DNA of 64,000 nt from Morella rubra. Lineage: Eukaryota; Streptophyta; Magnoliopsida; Fagales; Myricaceae. The stretch is from the NCBI GenBank assembly GCA_003952965.2, contig RXIC02000006.1, positions 62,001 through 126,000 on the forward strand, given 5' to 3'. The translations under genes and the position numbers were made by a program. A model generated the notes under the pieces. The model ran no database searches and was not told the origin of the DNA. It worked only from the letters and a program-made list of their open reading frames with translations. Positions 24,004 through 36,450 of this stretch are shown here, piece after piece. The stretch's first letter is position 1; each line of letters starts with the position of its first letter.

Positions 24004-25002
24004 GTCGTTTTCGTTTTTCTTTTTTTTTTGATGTGTTGCAGATAGTTCAATTGTTTTTTGGGACAAGATACAATCTTAACTCTAATGCGAAAGTGGTCTT
24101 CCATAAGTTAATCAGAAAGAGATAAATTCATGAAACATATACTTGTCAATGAAATTATAGAATAACATCTCAAATAAATATAAAAATCCATCTAGTACAC
24201 TTATGTAATGTATTTAACACGTTTTATTTAGCCCGAAACCAATACCTATACAAATCGCCCTTTTTTTTTTTCTTTTTTTTTTTGTAAAGTCAAAGATAAA
24301 TGATAGTTGTTTGGAAAGAATTTCAAATCAACATTAGAATAGACAATAAAAATTATATGGCCAGCAACATCACTGAACCACTCAAATAACTCGCGGATAA
24401 GCTACCGTCATATCAGAACCATGTACCGTAACTCCCTGCCATACTGTCCACCGCATCCTAGCTTTGCTATCTTCACTACGAATCCGCGCCGTGAGAGATC
24501 GGCAGCAATGACCCAACGCAAATTCCATTAGAGCAGTTGTAAGGCTCTAATTGCAGATCCTTGTACTTTTGAGGTACTGAACCTGAATGCGAAGTCTACT
24601 AGACAAATAGGCGGAAATAAATAAATGGTGATGGGAATTCGAAAACACAATTTGGGAAATTGCTTGGAAATAGTTATGCTAATGGATAAACTCACACTCT
24701 CCACACTTGAAATGGATAGAAAGAAACAAATGAACAATTATCAATAAATAAGATACGACATATGGATTAATTAAATTGGTGGTGTGTATAAAACAAACTA
24801 CACAATTATGGATTGAATCACAGGCTTTCAAGGGAAAAAGAACTATTTGTGAAGTTGCTTTTAGTATTAAAATGAATGCACCCAAATCAAAATTGTTGCT
24901 GATATCAAAACATCTTGGCAAGAACCAAAACACTGCTATTCAGCTAAAATTCCATAATAATGAATTTATTCAATAATATTCATACTTAAGAAAGAGGCTA
25001 AT
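24004..25002. repeat. diverged host repeat segment S4
   Basis: Between the truncated gene and copy B. Blocks at 24200-25000 correspond in order to 15365-15760 (poly-T tract after ACCTATAC, AATTTGGGAAAT..TTGGAAAT, CACTTGAAATGG, GAATCACAGGCTTTCAAGG, CAAGAACCAAAACACTGCTATTCAGCT). No gene is recognised. It shows that the duplicated block sits in an older tandem array. Confidence 0.55.
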
Positions 25003-25469
25003 TGTAATTTTCAATAGAGGTGAACCGACCTTTTAGTTCGGTTCAGACCCACGCCGACATCCAAATTGAGGTAATCGATTTTCAAAAAACCCCACGCTGA
25101 CCATCGAGCCGAGGTCTTGGACCGACCCCAATCGATTTTCAATTAGTGTGAGCAAGAAATTAGGAGAAAAAAAATAAGAGAGACGAAGAATTAACAACCA
25201 GTCCACCACCAAATCGCAAATCAAGAAACACCAGAACTCAACAACATCCACCAAGCACCAACAGCTCCCAAAACTCAAAGCAACATCCCAAATCATAAAT
25301 CAACAACAACCACCAACAACCACCAAAACTCATTGCATGAACAATCTCCAACAATAACAAAATCGCAACCATCCACAACCAACAACAACTTACTTCTCTA
25401 AAACCCAAATCGTAGAAGTTAATAGACCAAGAGAGAGAGAGAAAGCTGATGGCGACAATACCTTAGCTC

Positions 25470-28400
25470 AAGACCTAGGCGAGGAAAGGCTTGTTGACAC
25501 ATCTGACACACTTAGTAGCACATTGGCATGTCCCATGGCATTGCCAATTCAAGACAGGGGCCAGCAAGGCCACAAGCCTCGACATGGCTTGGGAGAAGCC
25601 TATGGAGAGGTAATGCACAAGGACTCAAGAGAAGTTGAGGAGCACAATGAAGGTGCTACTACTAGACCATCAGTCGTGGCGGCGCAACCAAAGGTGCATG
25701 GGGAGCCAATGCAAAGAGGTTCCTGGAGCTTAGTGGAGCACATTGATAGCACCACCCTTTGGCTACCAGCCACAGCGGTGCAACCAAAGGTGTGTGGGGA
25801 GTTGATTCATGGAAGATCCCGAGGCCAAGTGGAGTTGATTGGTCGCACCATCACATGACCATCGGATACAACAGTGCACAAAGGAGCATATAGGATGTTG
25901 GTCTCAAAATACTCAGGAGACTGTGGGGATCATTTTAGTATCACCACCCTACAAGGTGGTGGAGTAGCGGCGGCGGCGACAGAGCACGGCAGCGGCAACC
26001 ACCATAAGAGGCTAGAAGAGGGTTATATAGGGTAAAGTGCATGTGGGATCCCTATATGGATGAATCCCCTATTTTAGGGATGTTATGTTATTGGTTTTGA
26101 TTCTCAAACATTACCATGTTGATGAGATTAAATTAAAAAAACAATCTTAGCCCTATTTGGAAACATTTTTCCTTGATTGAAGTTAGGAGATTTTAGAGCA
26201 TGTGACAATTAGCTTTGCTCCCTATATAGAAGCTTATGGTCGCCACATGTGCTAAATAAGTGGAAAATCAATCTTTGATTGATTTTGTCACTCCTCGTGT
26301 TAGTACTTACCCCCTAGGCTCGCGGATAGTAACTGCATGCATATAAGTGGGGATTACCGCATAACAGAAACTCTTAGGATCGCACATTGCCCTCAAATTT
26401 ACTTAGAGGAAGACTTGTTTTAAAACGATCATTAGTTAAAAGGAGATTGTTGAAATTAGAAGATCAAAAATCAATTTAGAAGCTTGAACGAAAGAAGTGA
26501 AATCGTACCAAAATATTTAATCGAAATAAGTTACACTTTAATTAGGAAAAACTTTTAATAATGACTTAGATTGCAAATTATTCATAATAATAATAATAAT
26601 AAAAATTAATACGAAATTGAAGGAATTTGATAAAAGGTGAAATTGAAATAACATAAAAAATACATCATTTTCTTATAATGAACATGGTTTAGTACAAAAG
26701 AGGGTCCTTCGAGATGACTACAAAAGTATAGGCCTAAATTTACAAAAATGTGAGCTTCCTATAGCTCACCTTACCTATTGTACCGCGTTTCAAGGATAAA
26801 AACAATTGAACCACTGTTGATAAAAAAAAAGAAATAGCTAACTAAAGAGGTGCCAAAACAAAACGCTAACCCCTAGTGTCTAAGGTGAGGTCAATAACGC
26901 CATTGACTGGTGAGCTTAGTCGGTCTTCTGTTGGTGGGGCTGAAGAACCAGAAAGGGAATAGTTGGTTCGAGTGGAGCTCCCACCCAATTGAGGTAAACT
27001 ATGCCGGGGTTAGGAAATCCTTTTACGAATCAGTGGGGCTCGTGCTCCACTATGACTTGGAAATCCTCAAAGGTCCAAACACGGACCTTCAAGACTACCA
27101 CATACAGTCTCGCATGGAGATAGGTGTCGATCTTGTAATAGTTCATCTTCCTGCTCAAAGAAGAAAAGCAAGCATGCATGCGAATAAAAATGGGTGAGTC
27201 CTACTGACTCAGTAAGGTCTGGGAGGGGGCATGCTTATACAAGTATAATTCATGCTTGGGAATAAATAGTACCAGTGCAATGATTTCAAATCATACAAAT
27301 CATAGAAACAGTATAGAGAATGCATGCAATGCAATTGAAATGCATTCACTTATCATATGGTTCCCTGAGGTATTCTCGGTGTCTGCTTTGCTCACCCTCA
27401 GAGTCGAGTTATGCGTCCCTCTTCTCCGTAGGAATGTCCTGTGCCACTTATACCAGGAGCTTTAAAAAAGACGTCGTAGAATCCAAAAGGAGCCCACCCA
27501 TTCCCTGTAGTGGGGGATTGCACTCTCCTCATTTGCCGGTACCGTCACTCTTTCTTCGGGAATCACCTCGCAGGCTTGGGGGTTCCTCACATTTATTTTT
27601 CCTCTTATGAAGTGAATGCAATTAATGCATGAATACCATTCATGTGCAATATACACATCTCACGATATATGACTTGAAAACATAAACCGGTAAATTACTT
27701 GTAATTTCAGTGCATGCATAATTAAAAATGAAAATTCCAGAAATTAAATCCACAAACTAAATTTACATTACGAAATCAGTTTCTATGTCATATGAGTTCA
27801 TATTATTAGACATCTTTCCTTAAATAAAGAATTAATAAACCTTATTCCTTTTATAATACTAATTAAAGAATTAAACATAAAATTTATAATTAAATATTAA
27901 ATCTACCTTAAATCTTCAAATGAAGGCTTATGGGGCCTCCTTAGACCCTATTGGGCCTATCTCTAAAGTTTCAAAGTATTTTGGGCTTGTTTAGAGTTAA
28001 CGAGCCTAAAGTCCATTTAGGCTGTTAAACGGGTTTTGTGATTTAAACTCTTAATTGTACTCGTTTTAGACTCAAATTTGGGTTTCCCCATCTATTTTTC
28101 ATGCTCTACATAGCCATAGATTAATTTTCCCATTTTGGACCTTTTTACCCCAACGTTTTGTATGTGAACTATCGAAACTGCCCTTAGAGACCTTCAGGGG
28201 CATTTTCGATCTTTCCCAAGCTCCATTGAGCTGAAATTTTTACTGGGACTTACTGTGACCATATACTACATGTCCACCAATTTCCATGCAAAATTCCTAA
28301 GGATTTCATGGGGACGTTTTGAATAGCAAGGGTTTTTCGAAAAAAAGTCCTAAATTTCTTTTTGCCATTTCATGTGATGTTCATGTGCTATAATCCTTAG

Positions 28401-31400
28401 ATCTTATTATTTAAGTTATCATAACTGAAAAATTATAATCACAACATGCATTAAAATATAAATCACCAACAAAAATCACATGTAACCTCATAACTTCCTT
28501 CAAAATCATCAAAATAACACATGCATGAACATTTTGCTTTACAACTTCATCTCAAGCCCCCTTGGCTTCATTTCCATGACCTTGATCTACCATTTCAACC
28601 ATAAAATCCATCTCTTGCCATTCTGTTCACATCATAAACCTTTCTTCACAAAGTTTCTCAACAAAAGCATGTAAAAATCATCATAAATATAAGTATTTAC
28701 ATGCAACCATTATTTACACTTTATATCATGATAAAAACTAAGTTGAACATATTTTTCATTGAAACTAACATGTATAATAAAGATTTCACGTTAACAGCAA
28801 CCAAAACAAGCTCAACTTGTAATTCCTAGGATTAAGGCAACCCAAGAAGGGGGTGAATTGAGTTTCTAAACTTTTTCGCTTTTAACCCCAAAATTGTGTT
28901 TGCAAAGTAAAAGATAATTTAGCACAAGTATTTAAGCAAGTATTGATGCAATAAGTAAATAAGTGCTAAATGTAAAGAGTAGGGTTGGGAAGCAAACACG
29001 AGATTTTTAGGTGGTTCGGCAAACCTGCCTACATCCAACCCTTAAGCTCTTTTACTAAACCTTGAGGTTTTTCCACAATCTTTCAAATAATGTATACTCT
29101 AGCTCCCGGGTGCTAGAGAATCTTACAAGTGCTTTCCCGGCTTAACACTTACAACTCAAATGATTTTCAGGCTCATCACTCACAACCCAACCAAACTTGA
29201 GATATACCCTCTCTAAGCTTCTTCTTTAGTGAACAACCTCACTGAAGGAATCACCTCTTTTGGATAGGAAGATACAAGAAACAAATTCTCTCAAAGAATG
29301 AATAAGAAAATGGAAAGCTATATCTCTTTTGATTCATACAATGACAAGGATGTGAAAGTGTAATTTGTGTAATAATATGAGAAATATGAAATGAGAAGGT
29401 TTAAGATCTTTCTTAAGCTATAGAAATGATATGTGATCGTTCTTTCGCATTTATAGATAATAGGAAGGTCTTTATATAGGCCACATGAGAAAACTAGCCG
29501 TTATAGGTTGAAATGACAATTTTACTGTTGTACCGGTCGACCGCTTCATGCAGTCGTTGCTCAACAGTCATAAAATTGAATGCTATCAAATTTTTTCCCA
29601 TCATGCGCTTCATGTAGCGGTCACCGCTACAGATCATTTTCATAAATTGCTACAATTAAAAAGCTCATTTTTTATGTTTTGAAATCCTATTTCAAAAACC
29701 AACTTCCCAAAAGTATAACCAAGGCTTAGAGTTTATATAGAGATGATTTGAAAACACTTAAGCGCATTTTGGTTGTCAAACTTGTGATAAAAAGATTATG
29801 CACAGTTTGAAAAATATGCAAGTGCGTGATTCAAATCATTGTCAAAAGTGAAACTAAGAGTTACAAGGTTATACCCTACGGTCTTGAATCTTCACTTTTG
29901 AGCTCCTTGCATCTTCTTGATCTTCAATCTCTTGTCTTTGTCTCTTTGATAAAAATGCTTCTCTTCTTGAAGATCCATTTTGTCAATAAAAATTTTTGTC
30001 TTTGAAGATGTCCATTTTGTAAACTTAATCCATTTATTGAAATCATCAAAATATCGATTGTGAACACAAGCCAACAAACCCACATTTTTCCTAACCAAAT
30101 ATGCATAAAACAACCCTTACCTTATCTTGTTTTCAAGCTTTCTTTCTCCTCTCTTTTTTCTTTTTCCTTTTCTTTTCCCTTTTTTTCCTCTTTTGGCCGG
30201 ATCTCCTCCTTCTTTTCTCTCTTTTCTTTCTTCTCTCCCCCACTTTTCTTTCTCTTGTCTCATGGCAAAATGCTTGCTGTGAGTCACTTGTTCCCTTTCA
30301 CTAAATCTAATTTTTTTTGTCTTTATTCTACCTAAGTAATTAGGGGCATGCTATATTTTATGGGGACATAATGATTATGGAGACAAGAGATTAATTACAT
30401 TAATTGAATATTAACTTATAGGAACAAGAGTTTTTGACACATGGCCAAGAAGATAAAATTTGCAATAAGCTACACTAAGTTAGGTGACCATGAGATAAAT
30501 AAGCCCTTAAAAAAAAAAAAAAAAATAATTAGGGGCAAATAAAATCAATTGCATAAAAGAATAAAGTTAAAGGAAATACGCAACATTTGACTTAATATAA
30601 ATAAGGAATAATGATTATCCAATTAAATCTTAAGAGAATAAAAATCATATCAATAAAATAATTTAAGCACATGAAATTAATTGAAATAATGCCAGAATAT
30701 AAAAATTAAGGGAATAAATCACATAAGGAATTTAATGTAGCAAAAATATAAATCTAAGTGCCAATGAATTTTAGAAATTGAGGAAATCAAGACTAAAATC
30801 AAAGTGCATATTTTCTGAAAATATTTATAGTAAACATCATACATACACCACAAAAGGTGAAAGGCATCACAGACTTGTCCTTTATTTGGCTAGTTTTGGA
30901 AAAAAGGCAAGATATGTCCAAGATCTTTCCTTTCTAACCTCAATAGGATCCTAGTTGATTGATTGTGTGACAATCAAGTCTTTTCCTCTACAAGGAAAGG
31001 CCTTTGTCGCCCAAGCCCATAGAGTAGTATAATACCCCTCTATGGCATCGTTGTAAGACATCCATTAAATATTTATCAAATTGAATAGAAGTCTCCGAGA
31101 GAGTTTTTGGCCTTTGTGCCTTTTATCTTTCATGTTTAGGGTTAAGCCTAACACTTGGGCTATCATTAGTGCTATAGTACTTGGGGTTAAGCCTGACACT
31201 ATTCACACTTGTTAGACCTAACTTGCACTGGGTTAGGTAGGTCAAGTTAGGGGTAGTCGGCAATGGGGTTAGGCCTGGAAGCTTGGGCTAACAGAGGAGG
31301 TTTGGTGTTTAGGGTTAGGCCCGACATCTCATCTACTTTGTTAGAGGTTCATCGTTGGGTTAAGCCGGGTTTGTTCCACAATCGGGTTCTATGTTCTCTG

Positions 31401-31727
31401 AACTTAGACTTGCGTATCTTAGGTTCTAGGTTTGTTTAGGGTGCTAGCCCATTTGAGCTTAGTCTTGCATATCCATCTTTTTCATCCACCTTCTCAACCA
31501 ACCATATTCTTTAATTTAACTTTTGATAAATCAAAATACCAAAAATATCTTTTTTCATTTTTGATCCGATACTCGAGCTATATTGCTCTTGAGTTCCTCC
31601 CTGGGTCTACTAAGGAGTATCAATTTGAGGCATGAGCTAAATACGAGTACTCACAAGTCCTTATGTCTAAGGGGGATAGGCATTGGTGAGGGGTCTAGGC
31701 CGGAGTCCCTATCAGACGGCTAGGAAG
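25470..31727 (+). mobile_element. gypsy-type non-autonomous LTR element B, interrupted
   Basis: Counterpart of the copy A element: repeat-module region 25523-25858, LTR from about 26087 to the CCCTATCA end at about 31713, with GGGTTAGGCC motifs at 31137-31330. Confidence 0.6.
26290..30874. mobile_element. 4.6-kb insertion of uncertain class (copy B)
   Basis: Same insertion as at 17051-21654, flanked by TTGTC at 26285-26289 and 30875-30879. Differences from copy A are small and mostly indels. No protein-coding gene recognised. Confidence 0.55.
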
Positions 31728-32790
31728 CGTTGCAGCAGACAAACAAGAGAGAAGGAGATGGAGGTTGTGTCGGTGGCAGGGGAAGGTGTGTTTGTTTTGT
31801 TTTTTTGGGGGGGGGGGGGGCGCTAGCGTAATCTGGGACAAAAAGAGAGGGGATTCAACTGAGGCTCAGGGAAGGGGGGAACTGTTATTGGGTAGGGGGA
31901 CAATATCATCTCTTTAGATTAGGATATTTTAATTAAAAAATAAAAAAATAAACGTAATTATATCAATACCCTTTATTCAATTCGGTTTCGTCGGGTCGGA
32001 CTCCCAAAATCGTGGACCGAACTGAGGGTCCCGATTTTAGGAAGGCCTGGACCTACAAACTTGGCCAAGCCTTCTCAAAACCGGCTGGGCCCATTAGTCG
32101 GTCGGTTTGGCCCATGTGAACAGCCCTACTTTTCCAAGCCAATAAGTTGCGTCACATATTAGATACTTGACGTCGCATTTGTCGCCTAGAATCTCTCGTC
32201 AATACATATGGGCTATGTGAGACGCTGAAAGTGACGTGCAGCCACTAGTGAGCCCAGATTGTGGCGTGGTGCAGGTGCTATGTTCTGGCATGGCCCATAA
32301 TGCTATAAAACTCATCAATTTTTTTTTTTTCTTCTTTGAGCCTTAAAATTATTGTTAGATGCCAGAGGCCCATAATTGAGTGAAAAAACATTAATCAGTA
32401 AACTAATTTTTCAAGCAGAAAAAGAATTAAGCATATTAAACTAGCTAATTTATAAAAAAAATGTGAATTTAGTATATTTTAGAGCACTAGAAAAAATCAA
32501 AAGAGACGTTGCCAAACCAGCTCAATTTTGTTTGTTTCTGTCTTCTTGGAGTTCGTGTGGTCTGTGGTCTGGGCCCTCTAAAAGCTACTCTTTAAACCCA
32601 GACAAGACTGCGTTATAATAGGGGTGATTTGGGAGACTGGTAGTAGGAAAGAAAATCCATCGCCCTGTCAGCTACTGCCAGGAAGGAGCCATAATGAAAC
32701 TCAACGACCAGCGGCTTCTTTCTTTAATTTCCACCGCCGGATCCCGCCCTTTCTCCCTCAGTGACCCAGTAAAATATCTCATCTCTCTAA

Positions 32791-32799
32791 TATAAAAGG
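32791..32799 (+). promoter_or_regulatory. TATA box of CER26-like gene copy B
   Basis: TATAAAAGG, in sequence identical to copy A. Only about 47 bp separate it from the ATG at 32846, because the pyrimidine-rich leader present in copy A is missing here. Confidence 0.6.
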
Positions 32800-32845
32800 A
32801 GACAGATGAGGAGAGTCATCTATGCATAGCTACAGACCATGGGAG

Positions 32846-33065
32846 ATGTCGACCGAAGTTGTCCAAGATCCAGCAGTGGTATCCCATCCGACCATTCCAT
32901 GGGACCGGTACTCCGTTCTCGAACCCTCTCACATCCGATTCCTCCAATTACCGACGGTACACTCATGAGTGGCTCAGATCAGCTAATGCGTCTGAGGAGA
33001 GGGCTCTTACGGTGTGGGAGGACATGCCCGAGGATTCTAGTACATGGTCACCTTTTCGACTCCAG
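32846..33065 (+). pseudogene. CER26-like exon 1, rearranged and internally deleted (copy B)
   Basis: Begins ATGTCGACCG like copy A. It then shares only short in-order blocks with copy A exon 1 (GTGGTATCC, CCATCCG, ACCATTCCATGGGAC, a weak match to the YPPVTGR codons). From about 32955 the true 3' end of exon 1 appears in a different frame: HEWLRSANASEERALTVWED, then STWSPFRLQ, ending CAG|GTATGC at 33065. The ATG frame hits a stop within ~41 codons, and the HEWLRSA frame has no ATG in the exon. Roughly 200 bp are missing compared with the expected exon. Its splice donor pairs in phase 0 with exon 2 at 35276. Confidence 0.7.
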
Positions 33066-35275
33066 GTATGCTGTTTGTGTTTCTTTTTTGTCGATTTTTT
33101 TTCTTCAAATGAACTCTATTCCACGAGACTCGTGCGTTTCTTTGATTCACTTTGCCAATTGATTTTGTGGGTTTTTTTTTTTTATTCGAATTATCTCTTG
33201 GAACATTCCAGAAATATTCATCTGAACGATTACTGGGCGAATGTTCCCCTTTTCCCCTTCCAGGCGTATGAATGTTTATTTTTTAAAATTTGTTTTGGGC
33301 ATGGATGTCTCCTTAAACCATACCACAAGAATGCAAATATATGTCTTTGGATGTCTAGAAAGGAGGAAAGGCGACTGTACTTTATGTCTTTTTTAAAGCC
33401 AATAAGGTTGGAAGGGGGTGTCTAGTGTGACTGGCCCACTGAGCGAACCTGTGTTTATTCCTTGATCAGATTTTGGTTATTTACTTGCATAGTAGTTTTC
33501 GACGAAGTGACACGTCAATTTAAGCGAGGTGTTTTTTTCGTCAAATTATAATACTTCGTGAAGTATTACAAGGAAAATATAAATATGTATGAGATGAATC
33601 ATCTCGATCAACTATCTTTCAATATCCAACAAAACTACAAAATTTTAAAGGTGAGAAAAAACTTCGGCTAAAATCAGAATTTCAGATTTCGACTCCGACA
33701 CATATCGGAATCGAAACGGTGGAATTTTCAGTTCTATTTTTTTAAAAAATTATTTTAAAAGAATATGGCTCAAAACCTTATGTTACTTAAGATTTTGGTG
33801 AAAGTTTATTTTATTTTAGATAGAGCTCACAACCTTTTTTTGATGCCGTAATTTTTGAATGTTGTAATTTATTTTAGATTTTGGAATTTTAATATTTTTA
33901 TTGTAGATTTTATTGAATTTTGAATTGTTTATTTTACATTTTATTTTGTTAATTTATAATGTATAACAAAAAAATTTGTACAAAATTCCGACCCAAAATG
34001 CCTAATGGGCTTATTAGGGCCCAAAAATATCTAACCAAAAAAGCCCACATAATGAAACCGGAATTTCCGGTTCCAATTCTAAAAATTTCGGTTCTGTTCC
34101 GGTTCCATTCCGGCACAATATCGAAATGAAATTAGAACAAAATATTTGATTTCGGTGAGTACCAGAATTGTAATAGGTCATTCCGATTTTAGTTCCAATA
34201 CTCACCCTTACAAAATTTGATTCATTACACCCCAAAATACCACTAGTTTTATATTTTGCATCCTATTTTATAGTTTAACCGCTAAAAAATGTAACAAGTC
34301 CTATTTTTTATTGTGTCACAATATTAATGGTGAAATCTTAACACGTAGTGCAAAGTGTAAACCAGTTGATAGTTTTAGATGCAACGTATCAAGCTTGATA
34401 GTTTAAAGTGTAAATTGCAAAGTGTACATAATAGATAAAGAGTGTAAAATACACGTGACTGTGATTTTGAAATTATTTGCTTGTAATGATTAAGAAAATT
34501 ACAAAATGTTTTTTTTTTTTTTTTTTGGTAATTTGTGAAATTGTTGGGGTGCATAGAAAAAATGTTAAGAAAAAGATATAAATATATTGCATTGGAGAAT
34601 GTGAAAGTAGTGAAAGTACATTTGTGAGGAAAATTTTTGTGAGAGGAAATGTTTATGAGATTTTTTATTTTTTGGTCACGGAAAACAACAGTAATGATTA
34701 GAAGGAAATGTTTTTGGGAATTGAAAAGAATATTAGAAAAAAAATATTTTTGGATAAGAAATTGATTTCGAAACCAAAAAATGTTTTGGAAACTACTAAC
34801 CAAACATAGTTAGATTCTGCCCTATTAACTGTGATCTGTTCCCTTTTTTTTTGGGGCAATTGATTAGTGTATTCATTCTCCAAAGTACTGGACAAAGGAT
34901 GGGTATAGCCTGGATTAACAGAGGAAACAACGCAAGCCCTCCTCATGATGGTTATGTCAATGCTAGTAAAAGAATTAGAGAGTCTGTTATAGGTAGGTTT
35001 GCTGTCCGTCTGTCTCGATAAGATATTTCTCCCTTTTTTAAGTAATTTTTAGTATTTTGAAATAATTATGAATCCTTTCCATAACACCCAGTCGAGTGTA
35101 AACATGGGTTGTATAAAGTGCAGTTAGAAACAATCACGCACGACTGTCAATTTTGGATAACTTAGCTGTTTTTGCACTCTTTTGGAGAAGATAATATGTT
35201 TCTTAGTGGAAGCTCAGTAGTTTCTGAATTGACCTTAACAATCATTTGGACTGTTTGACATCAAAATTTTTGCAG
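33066..35275 (+). other. intron of CER26-like gene copy B
   Basis: Bounded by GTATGC at 33066 and TTTTTGCAG at 35275. At 2.2 kb it is enlarged by a hAT MITE (33646-34210) and by AT-rich sequence with a T tract at 34509-34526. No coding exon was found inside. Confidence 0.75.
33646..34210. mobile_element. hAT-type MITE with perfect 8-bp target duplication
   Basis: Ends TAAAGGTGAG and (reverse complement) TAAGGGTGAG, extending into a longer imperfect inverted repeat (CTAAAATC.GAA). CAAAATTT is duplicated exactly at 33638-33645 and 34211-34218. About 565 bp, no transposase; internal GGTTCCGGTTC / CCGGAATTTCCGG motifs. Confidence 0.8.
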
Positions 35276-36232
35276 ATAAATGACTTTGAAGGAGGTGGTG
35301 TAGCAGTTGGACTAAGTTGCCCGCATATGCTTGGAGATGCCACATGTGCAACTCTCTTCTTCAAATCGTGGACTGAGGTTCTTCGCAGAAGGGAACCCCT
35401 CGAGCACCCACCGTCCTTTAACCCACTAGCACTCCGGGGTCGATCAGTTCCAAACATACATACAAAATCAGCAAAATATTATGCAACTAAGTCTGAAGTA
35501 CAGACGTCCTCAGTTCAAATGGCCACCGCCACCTTCAAGTTTTCCAATTCAGTGATAAAAAAGTGTCTCTCAGAAGTCCATGAAGATTGTCCTGATGCTA
35601 CTCCTTTTGATTTGCTAGCAGCACTCTTTTGGACACGCATCACACGCCTGAAGGACTCCAGAAGTGATTATGCACACTCCCTCTCATTTTGTACCGACTG
35701 TAGGAGGCTATTGCAGGTTCCACTCCCATATGGGCATTTTGGCAATGCACTGCATTTTTCAGTACTAAGATTAAAGGGGGAAGAGATGGGTCAGGTTAGC
35801 TTAGGCCATGTTGTGCAATTAGTGCACAGCCACTTGTTGGGTATGGAGGAGGAAGAGTTTTGGTCAGTTATAGATTGGTTTGAAGCACAAAAGGGGGAGG
35901 GAGGGAAGTTTGCACCACCCTTTAGGGTATATGGCCCTGAGCTAACATGCATTAACTTAGAGCATATGGTTGTTCCTAGCAAGGTGGCTGGTAGCCCCAC
36001 TAGGTCATTATTAGCACATGTGATGTTTGCCGAGGGTAGGAAGCCGGTTCATGTATCCTATCGTGTGGGGAATGTTGAGGGAGAGGGTTTGATTGTGGTA
36101 ATTCCTTCGACTGAAGATGGCCTTGCGAGGACGGTAATGGTGACTTTGCCTGAGAAGGAATTGACTGAGCTATGCGAGGACCAAGCTATCCAGTGCCTAG
36201 AACCAACAATGCTACTCAGTGGGAAAAGATAG
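35276..36232 (+). CDS. CER26/CER2-like BAHD family protein, exon 2 (intact)
   Basis: Encodes 318 aa from INDFEGGGVAVGLSC to a TAG at 36230-36232. The BAHD HXXXD motif is present as HMLGD about 20 residues in. The region where ordinary BAHD enzymes carry DFGWG instead reads RKPVHVSYRVGNVEGEG. Absence of DFGWG together with this tail is typical of the CER2-like clade, which supports very-long-chain fatty acid elongation for cuticular wax at the ER rather than classical acyl transfer (family knowledge). No internal stop or frameshift. The acceptor TTGCAG|ATA fits the exon 1 donor at 33065 in phase 0. Because exon 1 is damaged in both copies, a full-length protein is unlikely unless an unseen exon or start is used. 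Confidence 0.85.
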   Translation: MNDFEGGGVAVGLSCPHMLGDATCATLFFKSWTEVLRRREPLEHPPSFNPLALRGRSVPNIHTKSAKYYATKSEVQTSSVQMATATFKFSNSVIKKCLSEVHEDCPDATPFDLLAALFWTRITRLKDSRSDYAHSLSFCTDCRRLLQVPLPYGHFGNALHFSVLRLKGEEMGQVSLGHVVQLVHSHLLGMEEEEFWSVIDWFEAQKGEGGKFAPPFRVYGPELTCINLEHMVVPSKVAGSPTRSLLAHVMFAEGRKPVHVSYRVGNVEGEGLIVVIPSTEDGLARTVMVTLPEKELTELCEDQAIQCLEPTMLLSGKR

Positions 36233-36450
36233 TTTCTTTGTTTATGTGGTCCCAAAAAGCATCTATGAAGTGTGAAATTAAGCAATCATATTGTTATCAG
36301 TCTTAAACAGTTTGTATAAGCATGTAGCTAATTGTGCAGTATGAAATGAAGTTATTAACATAAAGCTGGCCATTCTTTTTTTTTTTTTTTCTTTGGATCA
36401 AAAGAGAGTCCAATACAAGAGAAAATCCATGGAAGTGCAACTAGAAATAA
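36233..36450. other. 3' flank of the CER26-like gene
   Basis: Probable 3' UTR, ending before a T tract at about 36377. No other gene seen. Confidence 0.4.

Larger units (their letters stand above)
25015..32128. mobile_element. hAT-like non-autonomous element B with the same nested LTR insertions
   Basis: Same ends as copy A (TAGAGGTGAACCGACC ... GTGAACAGCCCTA). Flanks are ATTTTCAA and CTTTTCCA. It moved here by segmental duplication, not by a second transposition, because the nested insertions and the right flank are the same. Confidence 0.55.
25003..32838. repeat. copy B of the ~7.85-kb direct duplication
   Basis: Near-identical to 15762-23614. Differences include a shorter interval in the palindrome region (about 29535-29560), a longer G run near 31806 and many one-base indels. 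Copies diverge abruptly after GCTACAGACCA at 32838, where copy A continues with its leader and copy B goes straight to GGGAGATGTCGACCG. Confidence 0.9.
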
